DNA from: Notolepis coatsorum
Lineage: Eukaryota > Chordata > Actinopteri > Aulopiformes > Paralepididae
DNA length: 64,000 nt
Reading direction: 5' to 3'
NCBI GenBank assembly: GCA_963971535.1
Contig: CAXASK010002127.1
Coordinates: 1 to 64,000 of the forward strand
The notes under the pieces are model-generated. The model saw nothing but the letters and a program-made list of their open reading frames with translations. It was not told the DNA's origin and did not search any database. The stretch's first letter is position 1. Each line of letters opens with the position of its first letter. A program made the position numbers and the translations under genes. Shown piece by piece: positions 22,379 to 34,532 of this stretch.

Positions 22379-23205
22379 CTCAGGCATTTTCGAGACAGGA
22401 AGCCGATTAGGAAAAGCTTACCCACCCCCAGATGGACCCAGGGTAGAAGGCCTGCGTGGATCCGGGCAACGGTGCTCCCGTGGGACCCGATGCGGAGCCC
22501 CGGGACGTCCGGGGACCCAGAGCCTGGTTCTCAGCATTTTCGATGCATGAAGTGATTGAGGGAAAGCGCCCCCACAACGGGATGTACCCGGGGGTAGAAG
22601 GCCCGACTGGATCCGAGCAACGGTGCCCCCTTGGGGGCCAGTTGCGGGTAAGTTGTGGGTCTTCAGCAGAGCCTGGTTCTCAGCATTTTCGATGCAGGAA
22701 GTGATTGAGGGAAAGCGCCCCCAGAACGAGATGGACCCAGGGTAGAAGGCCTGAGTGGATCCGTGCAACGGTGCTCCCGTGGGACCCGATACGGTGCCCC
22801 GGGGACCCGATACGGTGCTCCCGTGGGAACCGATTAAGAGGCTAAGATTTTCTCAGGCATTTTCGAGACAGGAAGCCGATTAGGAAAAGCTTACCCACCC
22901 CCAGATGGACCCAGGGTAGAAGGCCTGCGTGGATCCGGGCAACGGTGCTCCCGTGGGACCCGATACGGTGCCCCGGGGACCCCTTTTGGCCAGGTTAAGA
23001 GTGTCTCAGGCATTTTCGAGACAGGAAGCCGATTAGGAAAAGCTTACCCACCCCCAGATGGACCCAGGGTAGAAGGCCTGCGTGGATCCGGGCAACGGTG
23101 CTCCCGTGGGACCCTAACCCTAACCCTAACCCTAACCCTAACCCTAACCCTAACCCTAACCCGATACGGTGCCCCGGGAACCCCTTTTGGCCAGGTTAAG
23201 AGTGT
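22379..23205. repeat. U32, extended Q-type unit
   Basis: M1-M2-M3-M4(empty)-M4, 827 bp, with eight hexamers from 23112. The empty M4 reads GTGGGACCCGATACGGTG and then CCCCGGGGACCCC, one base different from the CCCCGGGAACCCC of most tract-bearing M4 copies. Confidence 0.92.
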
Positions 23206-25404
23206 CTCAGGCATTTTCGAGACAGGAAGCCGATTAGGAAAAGCTTACCCACCCCCAGATGGACCCAGGGTAGAAGGCCTGCGTGGATCCGGGCAACGGT
23301 GCTCCCGTGGGACCCGATGCGGAGCCCCGGGACGTCCGGGGACCCAGAGCCTGGTTCTCAGCATTTTCGATGCATGAAGTGATTGAGGGAAAGCGCCCCC
23401 ACAACGGGATGTACCCGGGGGTAGAAGGCCCGACTGGATCCGAGCAACGGTGCCCCCTTGGGGGCCAGTTGCGGGTAAGTTGTGGGCCTTCAGCAGAGCC
23501 TGGTTCTCAGCATTTTCGATGCAGGAAGTGATTGAGGGAAAGCGCCCCCAGAACGAGATGGACCCAGGGTAGAAGGCCCGAGTGGATCCGTGCAACGGTG
23601 CTCCCGTGGGACCCGATACGGTGCCCCGGGGACCCGATACGGTGCTCCCGTGGGAACCGATTAAGAGGCTAAGATTTTCTCAGGCATTTTCGAGACAGGA
23701 AGCCGATTAGGAAAAGCTTACCCACCCCCAGATGGACCCAGGGTAGAAGGCCTGCGTGGATCCGGGCAACGGTGCTCCCGTGGGACCCTAACCCTAACCC
23801 TAACCCTAACCCTAACCCTAACCCTAACCCTAACCCTAACCCTAACCCGATACGGTGCCCCGGGAACCCCTTTTGGCCAGGTTAAGAGTGTCTCAGGCAT
23901 TTTCGAGACAGGAAGCCGATTAGGAAAAGCTTACCCACCCCCAGATGGACCCAGGGTAGAAGGCCTGCGTGGATCCGGGCAACGGTGCTCCCGTGGGACC
24001 CGATGCGGAGCCCCGGGACGTCCGGGGACCCAGAGCCTGGTTCTCAGCATTTTCGATGCATGAAGTGATTGAGGGAAAGCGCCCCCACAACGGGATGTAC
24101 CCGGGGGTAGAAGGCCCGACTGGATCCGAGCAACGGTGCCCCCTTGGGGGCCAGTTGCGGGTAAGTTGTGGGTCTTCAGCAGAGCCTGGTTCTCAGCATT
24201 TTCGATGCAGGAAGTGATTGAGGGAAAGCGCCCCCAGAACGAGATGGACCCAGGGTAGAAGGCCCGAGTGGATCCGTGCAACGGTGCTCCCGTGGGACCC
24301 GATACGGTGCCCCGGGGACCCGATACGGTGCTCCCGTGGGAACCGATTAAGAGGCTAAGATTTTCTCAGGCATTTTCGAGACAGGACGCCGATTAGGAAA
24401 AGCTTACCCACCCCCAGATGGACCCAGGGTAGAAGGCCTGCGTGGATCCGGGCAACGGTGCTCCCGTGGGACCCTAACCCTAACCCTAACCCTAACCCTA
24501 ACCCTAACCCTAACCCTAACCCTAACCCTAACCCGATACGGTGCCCTGGGAACCCCTTTTGGCCAGGTTAAGAGTGTCTCAGGCATTTTCGAGACAGGAA
24601 GCCGATTAGGAAAAGCTTACCCACCCCCAGATGGACCCAGGGTAGAAGGCCTGCGTGGATCCGGGCAACGGTGCTCCCGTGGGACCCGATGCGGAGCCCC
24701 GGGACGTCCGGGGACCCAGAGCCTGGTTCTCAGCATTTTCGATGCATGAAGTGATTGAGGGAAAGCGCCCCCACAACGGGATGTACCCGGGGGTAGAAGG
24801 CCCGACTGGATCCGAGCAACGGTGCCCCCTTGGGGGCCAGTTGCGGGTAAGTTGTGGGTCTTCAGCAGAGCCTGGTTCTCAGCATTTTCGATGCAGGAAG
24901 TGATTGAGGGAAAGCGCCCCCAGAACGAGATGGACCCAGGGTAGAAGGCCTGAGTGGATCCGTGCAACGGTGCTCCCGTGGGACCCGATACGGTGCCCCG
25001 GGGACCCGATACGGTGCTCCCGTGGGAACCGATTAAGAGGCTAAGATTTTCTCAGGCATTTTCGAGACAGGAAGCCGATTAGGAAAAGCTTACCCACCCC
25101 CAGATGGACCCAGGGTAGAAGGCCTGCGTGGATCCGGGCAACGGTGCTCCCGTGGGACCCGATACGGTGCCCCGGGGACCCCTTTTGGCCAGGTTAAGAG
25201 TGTCTCAGGCATTTTCGAGACAGGAAGCCGATTAGGAAAAGCTTACCCACCCCCAGATGGACCCAGGGTAGAAGGCCTGCGTGGATCCGGGCAACGGTGC
25301 TCCCGTGGGACCCTAACCCTAACCCTAACCCTAACCCTAACCCTAACCCTAACCCTAACCCGATACGGTGCCCCGGGAACCCCTTTTGGCCAGGTTAAGA
25401 GTGT
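23206..25404. repeat. Units U33-U35 (P-C-Q), U35 extended
   Basis: Tracts start at 23786 (10 hexamers), 24472 (10) and 25311 (8). U35 (24578-25404) has the extra tract-free M4. The N unit of the cycle is missing, so this is a shortened cycle. Confidence 0.9.
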
Positions 25405-28400
25405 CTCAGGCATTTTCGAGACAGGAAGCCGATTAGGAAAAGCTTACCCACCCCCAGATGGACCCAGGGTAGAAGGCCTGCGTGGATCCGGGCAACGGTG
25501 CTCCCGTGGGACCCGATGCGGAGCCCCGGGACGTCCGGGGACCCAGAGCCTGGTTCTCAGCATTTTCGATGCATGAAGTGATTGAGGGAAAGCGCCCCCA
25601 CAACGGGATGTACCCGGGGGTAGAAGGCCCGACTGGATCCGAGCAACGGTGCCCCCTTGGGGGCCAGTTGCGGGTAAGTTGTGGGCCTTCAGCAGAGCCT
25701 GGTTCTCAGCATTTTCGATGCAGGAAGTGATTGAGGGAAAGCGCCCCCAGAACGAGATGGACCCAGGGTAGAAGGCCCGAGTGGATCCGTGCAACGGTGC
25801 TCCCGTGGGACCCGATACGGTGCCCCGGGGACCCGATACGGTGCTCCCGTGGGAACCGATTAAGAGGCTAAGATTTTCTCAGGCATTTTCGAGACAGGAA
25901 GCCGATTAGGAAAAGCTTACCCACCCCCAGATGGACCCAGGGTAGAAGGCCTGCGTGGATCCGGGCAACGGTGCTCCCGTGGGACCCTAACCCTAACCCT
26001 AACCCTAACCCTAACCCTAACCCTAACCCTAACCCGATACGGTGCCCCGGGAACCCCTTTTGGCCAGGTTAAGAGTGTCTCAGGCATTTTCGAGACAGGA
26101 AGCCGATTAGGAAAAGCTTACCCACCCCCAGATGGACCCAGGGTAGAAGGCCTGCGTGGATCCGGGCAACGGTGCTCCCGTGGGACCCGATGCGGAGCCC
26201 CGGGACGTCCGGGGACCCAGAGCCTGGTTCTCAGCATTTTCGATGCATGAAGTGATTGAGGGAAAGCGCCCCCACAACGGGATGTACCCGGGGGTAGAAG
26301 GCCCGACTGGATCCGAGCAACGGTGCCCCCTTGGGGGCCAGTTGCGGGTAAGTTGTGGGTCTTCAGCAGAGCCTGGTTCTCAGCATTTTCGATGCAGGAA
26401 GTGATTGAGGGAAAGCGCCCCCAGAACGAGATGGACCCAGGGTAGAAGGCCCGAGTGGATCCGTGCAACGGTGCTCCCGTGGGACCCGATACGGTGCCCC
26501 GGGGACCCGATACGGTGCTCCCGTGGGAACCGATTAAGAGGCTAAGATTTTCTCAGGCATTTTCGAGACAGGACGCCGATTAGGAAAAGCTTACCCACCC
26601 CCAGATGGACCCAGGGTAGAAGGCCTGCGTGGATCCGGGCAACGGTGCTCCCGTGGGACCCTAACCCTAACCCTAACCCTAACCCTAACCCTAACCCTAA
26701 CCCTAACACGATACGGTGCCCCGGGAACCCCTTTTGGCCAGGTTAAGAGTGTCTCAGGCATTTTCGAGACAGGAAGCCGATTAGGAAAAGCTTACCCACC
26801 CCCAGATGGACCCAGGGTAGAAGGCCTGCGTGGATCCGGGCAACGGTGCTCCCGTGGGACCCGATGCGGAGCCCCGGGACGTCCGGGGACCCAGAGCCTG
26901 GTTCTCAGCATTTTCGATGCATGAAGTGATTGAGGGAAAGCGCCCCCACAACGGGATGTACCCGGGGGTAGAAGGCCCGACTGGATCCGAGCAACGGTGC
27001 CCCCTTGGGGGCCAGTTGCGGGTAAGTTGTGGGCCTTCAGCAGAGCCTGGTTCTCAGTATTTTCGATGCAGGAAGTGATTGAGGGAAAGCGCCCCCAGAA
27101 CGAGATGGACCCAGGGTAGAAGGCCCGAGTGGATCCGTGCAACGGTGCTCCCGTGGGACCCGATACGGTGCCCCGGGGACCCGATACGGTGCTCCCGTGG
27201 GAACCGATTAAGAGGCTAAGATTTTCTCAGGCATTTTCGAGACAGGAAGCCGATTAGGAAAAGCTTACCCACCCCCAGATGGACCCAGGGTAGAAGGCCT
27301 GCGTGGATCCGGGCAACGGTGCTCCCGTGGGACCCTAACCCTAACCCTAACCCTAACCCTAACCCTAACCCTAACCCTAACCCGATACGGTGCCCCGGGA
27401 ACCCCTTTTGGCCAGGTTAAGAGTGTCTCAGGCATTTTCGAGACAGGAAGCCGATTAGGAAAAGCTTACCCACCCCCAGATGGACCCAGGGTAGAAGGCC
27501 TGCGTGGATCCGGGCAACGGTGCTCCCGTGGGACCCGATGCGGAGCCCCGGGACGTCCGGGGACCCAGAGCCTGGTTCTCAGCATTTTCGATGCATGAAG
27601 TGATTGAGGGAAAGCGCCCCCACAACGGGATGTACCCGGGGGTAGAAGGCCCGACTGGATCCGAGCAACGGTGCCCCCTTGGGGGCCAGTTGCGGGTAAG
27701 TTGTGGGTCTTCAGCAGAGCCTGGTTCTCAGCATTTTCGATGCAGGAAGTGATTGAGGGAAAGCGCCCCCAGAACGAGATGGACCCAGGGTAGAAGGCCC
27801 GAGTGGATCCGTGCAACGGTGCTCCCGTGGGACCCGATACGGTGCCCCGGGGACCCGATACGGTGCTCCCGTGGGAACCGATTAAGAGGCTAAGATTTTC
27901 TCAGGCATTTTCGAGACAGGACGCCGATTAGGAAAAGCTTACCCACCCCCAGATGGACCCAGGGTAGAAGGCCTGCGTGGATCCGGGCAACGGTGCTCCC
28001 GTGGGACCCTAACCCTAACCCTAACCCTAACCCTAACCCTAACCCTAACCCTAACCCGATACGGTGCCCCGGGAACCCCTTTTGGCCAGGTTAAGAGTGT
28101 CTCAGGCATTTTCGAGACAGGAAGCCGATTAGGAAAAGCTTACCCACCCCCAGATGGACCCAGGGTAGAAGGCATGCGTGGATCCGGGCAACGGTGCTCC
28201 CGTGGGACCCGATGCGGAGCCCCGGGACGTCCGGGGACCCAGAGCCTGGTTCTCAGCATTTTCGATGCATGAAGTGATTGAGGGAAAGCGCCCCCACAAC
28301 GGGATGTACCCGGGGGTAGAAGGCCCGACTGGATCCGAGCAACGGTGCCCCCTTGGGGGCCAGTTGCGGGTAAGTTGTGGGCCTTCAGCAGAGCCTGGTT

Positions 28401-29484
28401 CTCAGCATTTTCGATGCAGGAAGTGATTGAGGGAAAGCGCCCCCAGAACGAGATGGACCCAGGGTAGAAGGCCCGAGTGGATCCGTGCAACGGTGCTCCC
28501 GTGGGACCCGATACGGTGCCCCGGGGACCCGATACGGTGCTCCCGTGGGAACCGATTAAGAGGCTAAGATTTTCTCAGGCATTTTCGAGACAGGAAGCCG
28601 ATTAGGAAAAGCTTACCCACCCCCAGATGGACCCAGGGTAGAAGGCCTGCGTGGATCCGGGCAACGGTGCTCCCGTGGGACCCTAACCCTAACCCTAACC
28701 CTAACCCTAACCCTAACCCTAACCCTAACCCTAACCCTAACCCTAACCCGATACGGTGCCCCGGGAACCCCTTTTGGCCAGGTTAAGAGTGTCTCAGGCA
28801 TTTTCGAGACAGGAAGCCGATTAGGAAAAGCTTACCCACCCCCAGATGGACCCAGGGTAGAAGGCCTGCGTGGATCCGGGCAACGGTGCTCCCGTGGGAC
28901 CCGATGCGGAGCCCCGGGACGTCCGGGGACCCAGAGCCTGGTTCTCAGCATTTTCGATGCATGAAGTGATTGAGGGAAAGCGCCCCCACAACGGGATGTA
29001 CCCGGGGGTAGAAGGCCCGACTGGATCCGAGCAACGGTGCCCCCTTGGGGGCCAGTTGCGGGTAAGTTGTGGGTCTTCAGCAGAGCCTGGTTCTCAGCAT
29101 TTTCGATGCAGGAAGTGATTGAGGGAAAGCGCCCCCAGAACGAGATGGACCCAGGGTAGAAGGCCCGAGTGGATCCGTGCAACGGTGCTCCCGTGGGACC
29201 CGATACGGTGCCCCGGGGACCCGATACGGTGCTCCCGTGGGAACCGATTAAGAGGCTAAGATTTTCTCAGGCATTTTCGAGACAGGACGCCGATTAGGAA
29301 AAGCTTACCCACCCCCAGATGGACCCAGGGTAGAAGGCCTGCGTGGATCCGGGCAACGGTGCTCCCGTGGGACCCTAACCCTAACCCTAACCCTAACCCT
29401 AACCCTAACCCTAACCCTAACCCTAACCCTAACCCTAACCCGATACGGTGCCCTGGGAACCCCTTTTGGCCAGGTTAAAAGTGT
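25405..29484. repeat. Units U36-U41, three P-C pairs in a row
   Basis: Types alternate P, C, P, C, P, C. Tracts start at 25985, 26659, 27333 and 28007 (8 hexamers each), then 28681 and 29373 (11 each). Runs of equal tract length in neighbouring units suggest recent local duplication. Private changes: cac instead of ccc directly after the tract of U37 (26708), gtatttt at 27058 in U38 (shared with U2) and ggcatgcg at 28174 in U40. Confidence 0.9.
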
Positions 29485-30317
29485 CTCAGGCATTTTCGAG
29501 ACAGGAAGCCGATTAGGAAAAGCTTACCCACCCCCAGATGGACCCAGGGTAGAAGGCCTGCGTGGATCCGGGCAACGGTGCTCCCGTGGGACCCGATGCG
29601 GAGCCCCGGGACGTCCGGGGACCCAGAGCCTGGTTCTCAGCATTTTCGATGCATGAAGTGATTGAGGGAAAGCGCCCCCACAACGGGATGTACCCGGGGG
29701 TAGAAGGCCCGACTGGATCCGAGCAACGGTGCCCCCTTGGGGGCCAGTTGCGGGTAAGTTGTGGGTCTTCAGCAGAGCCTGGTTCTCAGCATTTTCGATG
29801 CAGGAAGTGATTGAGGGAAAGCGCCCCCAGAACGAGATGGACCCAGGGTAGAAGGCCTGAGTGGATCCGTGCAACGGTGCTCCCGTGGGACCCGATACGG
29901 TGCCCCGGGGACCCGATACGGTGCTCCCGTGGGAACCGATTAAGAGGCTAAGATTTTCTCAGGCATTTTCGAGACAGGAAGCCGATTAGGAAAAGCTTAC
30001 CCACCCCCAGATGGACCCAGGGTAGAAGGCCTGCGTGGATCCGGGCAACGGTGCTCCCGTGGGACCCGATACGGTGCCCCGGGGACCCCTTTTGGCCAGG
30101 TTAAGAGTGTCTCAGGCATTTTCGAGACAGGAAGCCGATTAGGAAAAGCTTACCCACCCCCAGATGGACCCAGGGTAGAAGGCCTGCGTGGATCCGGGCA
30201 ACGGTGCTCCCGTGGGACCCTAACCCTAACCCTAACCCTAACCCTAACCGTAACCCTAACCCTAACCCTAACCCGATACGGTGCCCCGGGAACCCCTTTT
30301 GGCCAGGTTAAGAGTGT
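29485..30317. repeat. U42, extended Q-type unit with a CCGTAA hexamer
   Basis: 833 bp with an empty M4 and a nine-hexamer M4 from 30218. The sixth hexamer is CCGTAA (30248-30253). The preceding M4 tail has ttaaaagtgt (A at 29479). Both changes recur in U60/U61, 13,916 bp to the right. Confidence 0.92.
30218..30274 (-). repeat. Telomeric tract with a variant CCGTAA hexamer
   Basis: The sixth of nine repeats is CCGTAA. Its only counterpart is the tract starting at 44134. Confidence 0.95.
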
Positions 30318-33300
30318 CTCAGGCATTTTCGAGACAGGAAGCCGATTAGGAAAAGCTTACCCACCCCCAGATGGACCCAGGGTAGAAGGCCTGCGTGGAT
30401 CCGGGCAACGGTGCTCCCGTGGGACCCGATGCGGAGCCCCGGGACGTCCGGGGACCCAGAGCCTGGTTCTCAGCATTTTCGATGCATGAAGTGATTGAGG
30501 GAAAGCGCCCCCACAACGGGATGTACCCGGGGGTAGAAGGCCCGACTGGATCCGAGCAACGGTGCCCCCTTGGGGGCCAGTTGCGGGTAAGTTGTGGGCC
30601 TTCAGCAGAGCCTGGTTCTCAGCATTTTCGATGCAGGAAGTGATTGAGGGAAAGCGCCCCCAGAACGAGATGGACCCAGGGTAGAAGGCCCGAGTGGATC
30701 CGTGCAACGGTGCTCCCGTGGGACCCGATACGGTGCCCCGGGGACCCGATACGGTGCTCCCGTGGGAACCGATTAAGAGGCTAAGATTTTCTCAGGCATT
30801 TTCGAGACAGGAAGCCGATTAGGAAAAGCTTACCCACCCCCAGATGGACCCAGGGTAGAAGGCCTGCGTGGATCCGGGCAACGGTGCTCCCGTGGGACCC
30901 TAACCCTAACCCTAACCCTAACCCTAACCCTAACCCTAACCCTAACCCGATACGGTGCCCCGGGAACCCCTTTTGGCCAGGTTAAGAGTGTCTCAGGCAT
31001 TTTCGAGACAGGAAGCCGATTAGGAAAAGCTTACCCACCCCCAGATGGACCCAGGGTAGAAGGCCTGCGTGGATCCGGGCAACGGTGCTCCCGTGGGACC
31101 CGATGCGGAGCCCCGGGACGTCCGGGGACCCAGAGCCTGGTTCTCAGCATTTTCGATGCATGAAGTGATTGAGGGAAAGCGCCCCCACAACGGGATGTAC
31201 CAGGGGGTAGAAGGCCCGACTGGATCCGAGCAACGGTGCCCCCTTGGGGGCCAGTTGCGGGTAAGTTGTGGGTCTTCAGCAGAGCCTGGTTCTCAGCATT
31301 TTCGATGCAGGAAGTGATTGAGGGAAAGCGCCCCCAGAACGAGATGGACCCAGGGTAGAAGGCCCGAGTGGATCCGTGCAACGGTGCTCCCGTGGGACCC
31401 GATACGGTGCCCCGGGGACCCGATACGGTGCTCCCGTGGGAACCGATTAAGAGGCTAAGATTTTCTCAGGCATTTTCGAGACAGGACGCCGATTAGGAAA
31501 AGCTTACCCACCCCCAGATGGACCCAGGGTAGAAGGCCTGCGTGGATCCGGGCAACGGTGCTCCCGTGGGACCCTAACCCTAACCCTAACCCTAACCCTA
31601 ACCCTAACCCTAACCCTAACCCTAACCCGATACGGTGCCCCGGGAACCCCTTTTGGCCAGGTTAAGAGTGTCTCAGGCATTTTCGAGACAGGAAGCCGAT
31701 TAGGAAAAGCTTACCCACCCCCAGATGGACCCAGGGTAGAAGGCCTGCGTGGATCCGGGCAACGGTGCTCCCGTGGGACCCGATGCGGAGCCCCGGGACG
31801 TCCGGGGACCCAGAGCCTGGTTCTCAGCATTTTCGATGCATGAAGTGATTGAGGGAAAGCGCCCCCACAACGGGATGTACCCGGGGGTAGAAGGCCCGAC
31901 TGGATCCGAGCAACGGTGCCCCCTTGGGGGCCAGTTGCGGGTAAGTTGTGGGCCTTCAGCAGAGCCTGGTTCTCAGCATTTTCGATGCAGGAAGTGATTG
32001 AGGGAAAGCGCCCCCAGAACGAGATGGACCCAGGGTAGAAGGCCCGAGTGGATCCGTGCAACGGTGCTCCCGTGGGACCCGATACGGTGCCCCGGGGACC
32101 CGATACGGTGCTCCCGTGGGAACCGATTAAGAGGCTAAGATTTTCTCAGGCATTTTCGAGACAGGAAGCCGATTAGGAAAAGCTTACCCACCCCCAGATG
32201 GACCCAGGGTAGAAGGCCTGCGTGGATCCGGGCAACGGTGCTCCCGTGGGACCCTAACCCTAACCCTAACCCTAACCCTAACCCTAACCCTAACCCTAAC
32301 CCTAACCCTAACCCGATACGGTGCCCCGGGAACCCCTTTTGGCCAGGTTAAGAGTGTCTCAGGCATTTTCGAGACAGGAAGCCGATTAGGAAAAGCTTAC
32401 CCACCCCCAGATGGACCCAGGGTAGAAGGCCTGCGTGGATCCGGGCAACGGTGCTCCCGTGGGACCCGATGCGGAGCCCCGGGACGTCCGGGGACCCAGA
32501 GCCTGGTTCTCAGCATTTTCGATGCATGAAGTGATTGAGGGAAAGCGCCCCCACAACGGGATGTACCCGGGGGTAGAAGGCCCGACTGGATCCGAGCAAC
32601 GGTGCCCCCTTGGGGGCCAGTTGCGGGTAAGTTGTGGGTCTTCAGCAGAGCCTGGTTCTCAGCATTTTCGATGCAGGAAGTGATTGAGGGAAAGCGCCCC
32701 CAGAACGAGATGGACCCAGGGTAGAAGGCCCGAGTGGATCCGTGCAACGGTGCTCCCGTGGGACCCGATACGGTGCCCCGGGGACCCGATACGGTGCTCC
32801 CGTGGGAACCGATTAAGAGGCTAAGATTTTCTCAGGCATTTTCGAGACAGGACGCCGATTAGGAAAAGCTTACCCACCCCCAGATGGACCCAGGGTAGAA
32901 GGCCTGCGTGGATCCGGGCAACGGTGCTCCCGTGGGACCCTAACCCTAACCCTAACCCTAACCCTAACCCTAACCCTAACCCTAACCCTAACCCGATACG
33001 GTGCCCTGGGAACCCCTTTTGGCCAGGTTAAGAGTGTCTCAGGCATTTTCGAGACAGGAAGCCGATTAGGAAAAGCTTACCCACCCCCAGATGGACCCAG
33101 GGTAGAAGGCCTGCGTGGATCCGGGCAACGGTGCTCCCGTGGGACCCGATGCGGAGCCCCGGGACGTCCGGGGACCCAGAGCCTGGTTCTCAGCATTTTC
33201 GATGCATGAAGTGATTGAGGGAAAGCGCCCCCACAACGGGATGTACCCGGGGGTAGAAGGCCCGACTGGATCCGAGCAACGGTGCCCCCTTGGGGGCCAG

Positions 33301-33705
33301 TTGCGGGTAAGTTGTGGGTCTTCAGCAGAGCCTGGTTCTCAGCATTTTCGATGCAGGAAGTGATTGAGGGAAAGCGCCCCCAGAACGAGATGGACCCAGG
33401 GTAGAAGGCCCGAGTGGATCCGTGCAACGGTGCTCCCGTGGGACCCGATACGGTGCCCCGGGGACCCGATACGGTGCTCCCGTGGGAACCGATTAAGAGG
33501 CTAAGATTTTCTCAGGCATTTTCGAGACAGGAAGCCGATTAGGAAAAGCTTACCCACCCCCAGATGGACCCAGGGTAGAAGGCCTGCGTGGATCCGGGCA
33601 ACGGTGCTCCCGTGGGACCCTAACCCTAACCCTAACCCTAACCCTAACCCTAACCCTAACCCGATACGGTGCCCCGGGAACCCCTTTTGGCCAGGTTAAG
33701 AGTGT
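30318..33705. repeat. Units U43-U47 (P-C-P-C-N)
   Basis: Tracts start at 30898 (8 hexamers), 31572 (9), 32252 (10), 32938 (9) and 33618 (7). U44 has gtaccaggggg instead of gtacccggggg (A at 31202), shared with U63. The block has its duplicate at 44234-47609. Confidence 0.9.
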
Positions 33706-34532
33706 CTCAGGCATTTTCGAGACAGGAAGCCGATTAGGAAAAGCTTACCCACCCCCAGATGGACCCAGGGTAGAAGGCCTGCGTGGATCCGGGCAACGGT
33801 GCTCCCGTGGGACCCGATGCGGAGCCCCGGGACGTCCGGGGACCCAGAGCCTGGTTCTCAGCATTTTCGATGCATGAAGTGATTGAGGGAAAGCGCCCCC
33901 ACAACGGGATGTACCCGGGGGTAGAAGGCCCGACTGGATCCGAGCAACGGTGCCCCCTTGGGGGCCAGTTGCGGGTAAGTTGTGGGTCTTCAGCAGAGCC
34001 TGGTTCTCAGCATTTTCGATGCAGGAAGTGATTGAGGGAAAGCGCCCCCAGAACGAGATGGACCCAGGGTAGAAGGCCTGAGTGGATCCGTGCAACGGTG
34101 CTCCCGTGGGACCCGATACGGTGCCCCGGGGACCCGATACGGTGCTCCCGTGGGAACCGATTAAGAGGCTAAGATTTTCTCAGGCATTTTCGAGACAGGA
34201 AGCCGATTAGGAAAAGCTTACCCACCCCCAGATGGACCCAGGGTAGAAGGCCTGTGTGGATCCGGGCAACGGTGCTCCCGTGGGACCCGATACGGTGCCC
34301 CGGGGACCCCTTTTGGCCAGGTTAAGAGTGTCTCAGGCATTTTCGAGACAGGAAGCCGATTAGGAAAAGCTTACCCACCCCCAGATGGACCCAGGGTAGA
34401 AGGCCTGCGTGGATCCGGGCAACGGTGCTCCCGTGGGACCCTAACCCTAACCCTAACCCTAACCCTAACCCTAACCCTAACCCTAACCCGATACGGTGCC
34501 CCGGGAACCCCTTTTGGCCAGGTTAAGAGTGT
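33706..34532. repeat. U48, extended Q-type unit with the gtgtgg marker
   Basis: 827 bp with an empty M4 and an eight-hexamer M4 from 34439. The empty M4 has cctgtgtgg instead of cctgcgtgg (near 34254). This change is found in six extended units (U48, U52, U57, U67, U72, U83) and defines a subfamily confined to the right half. Confidence 0.92.
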
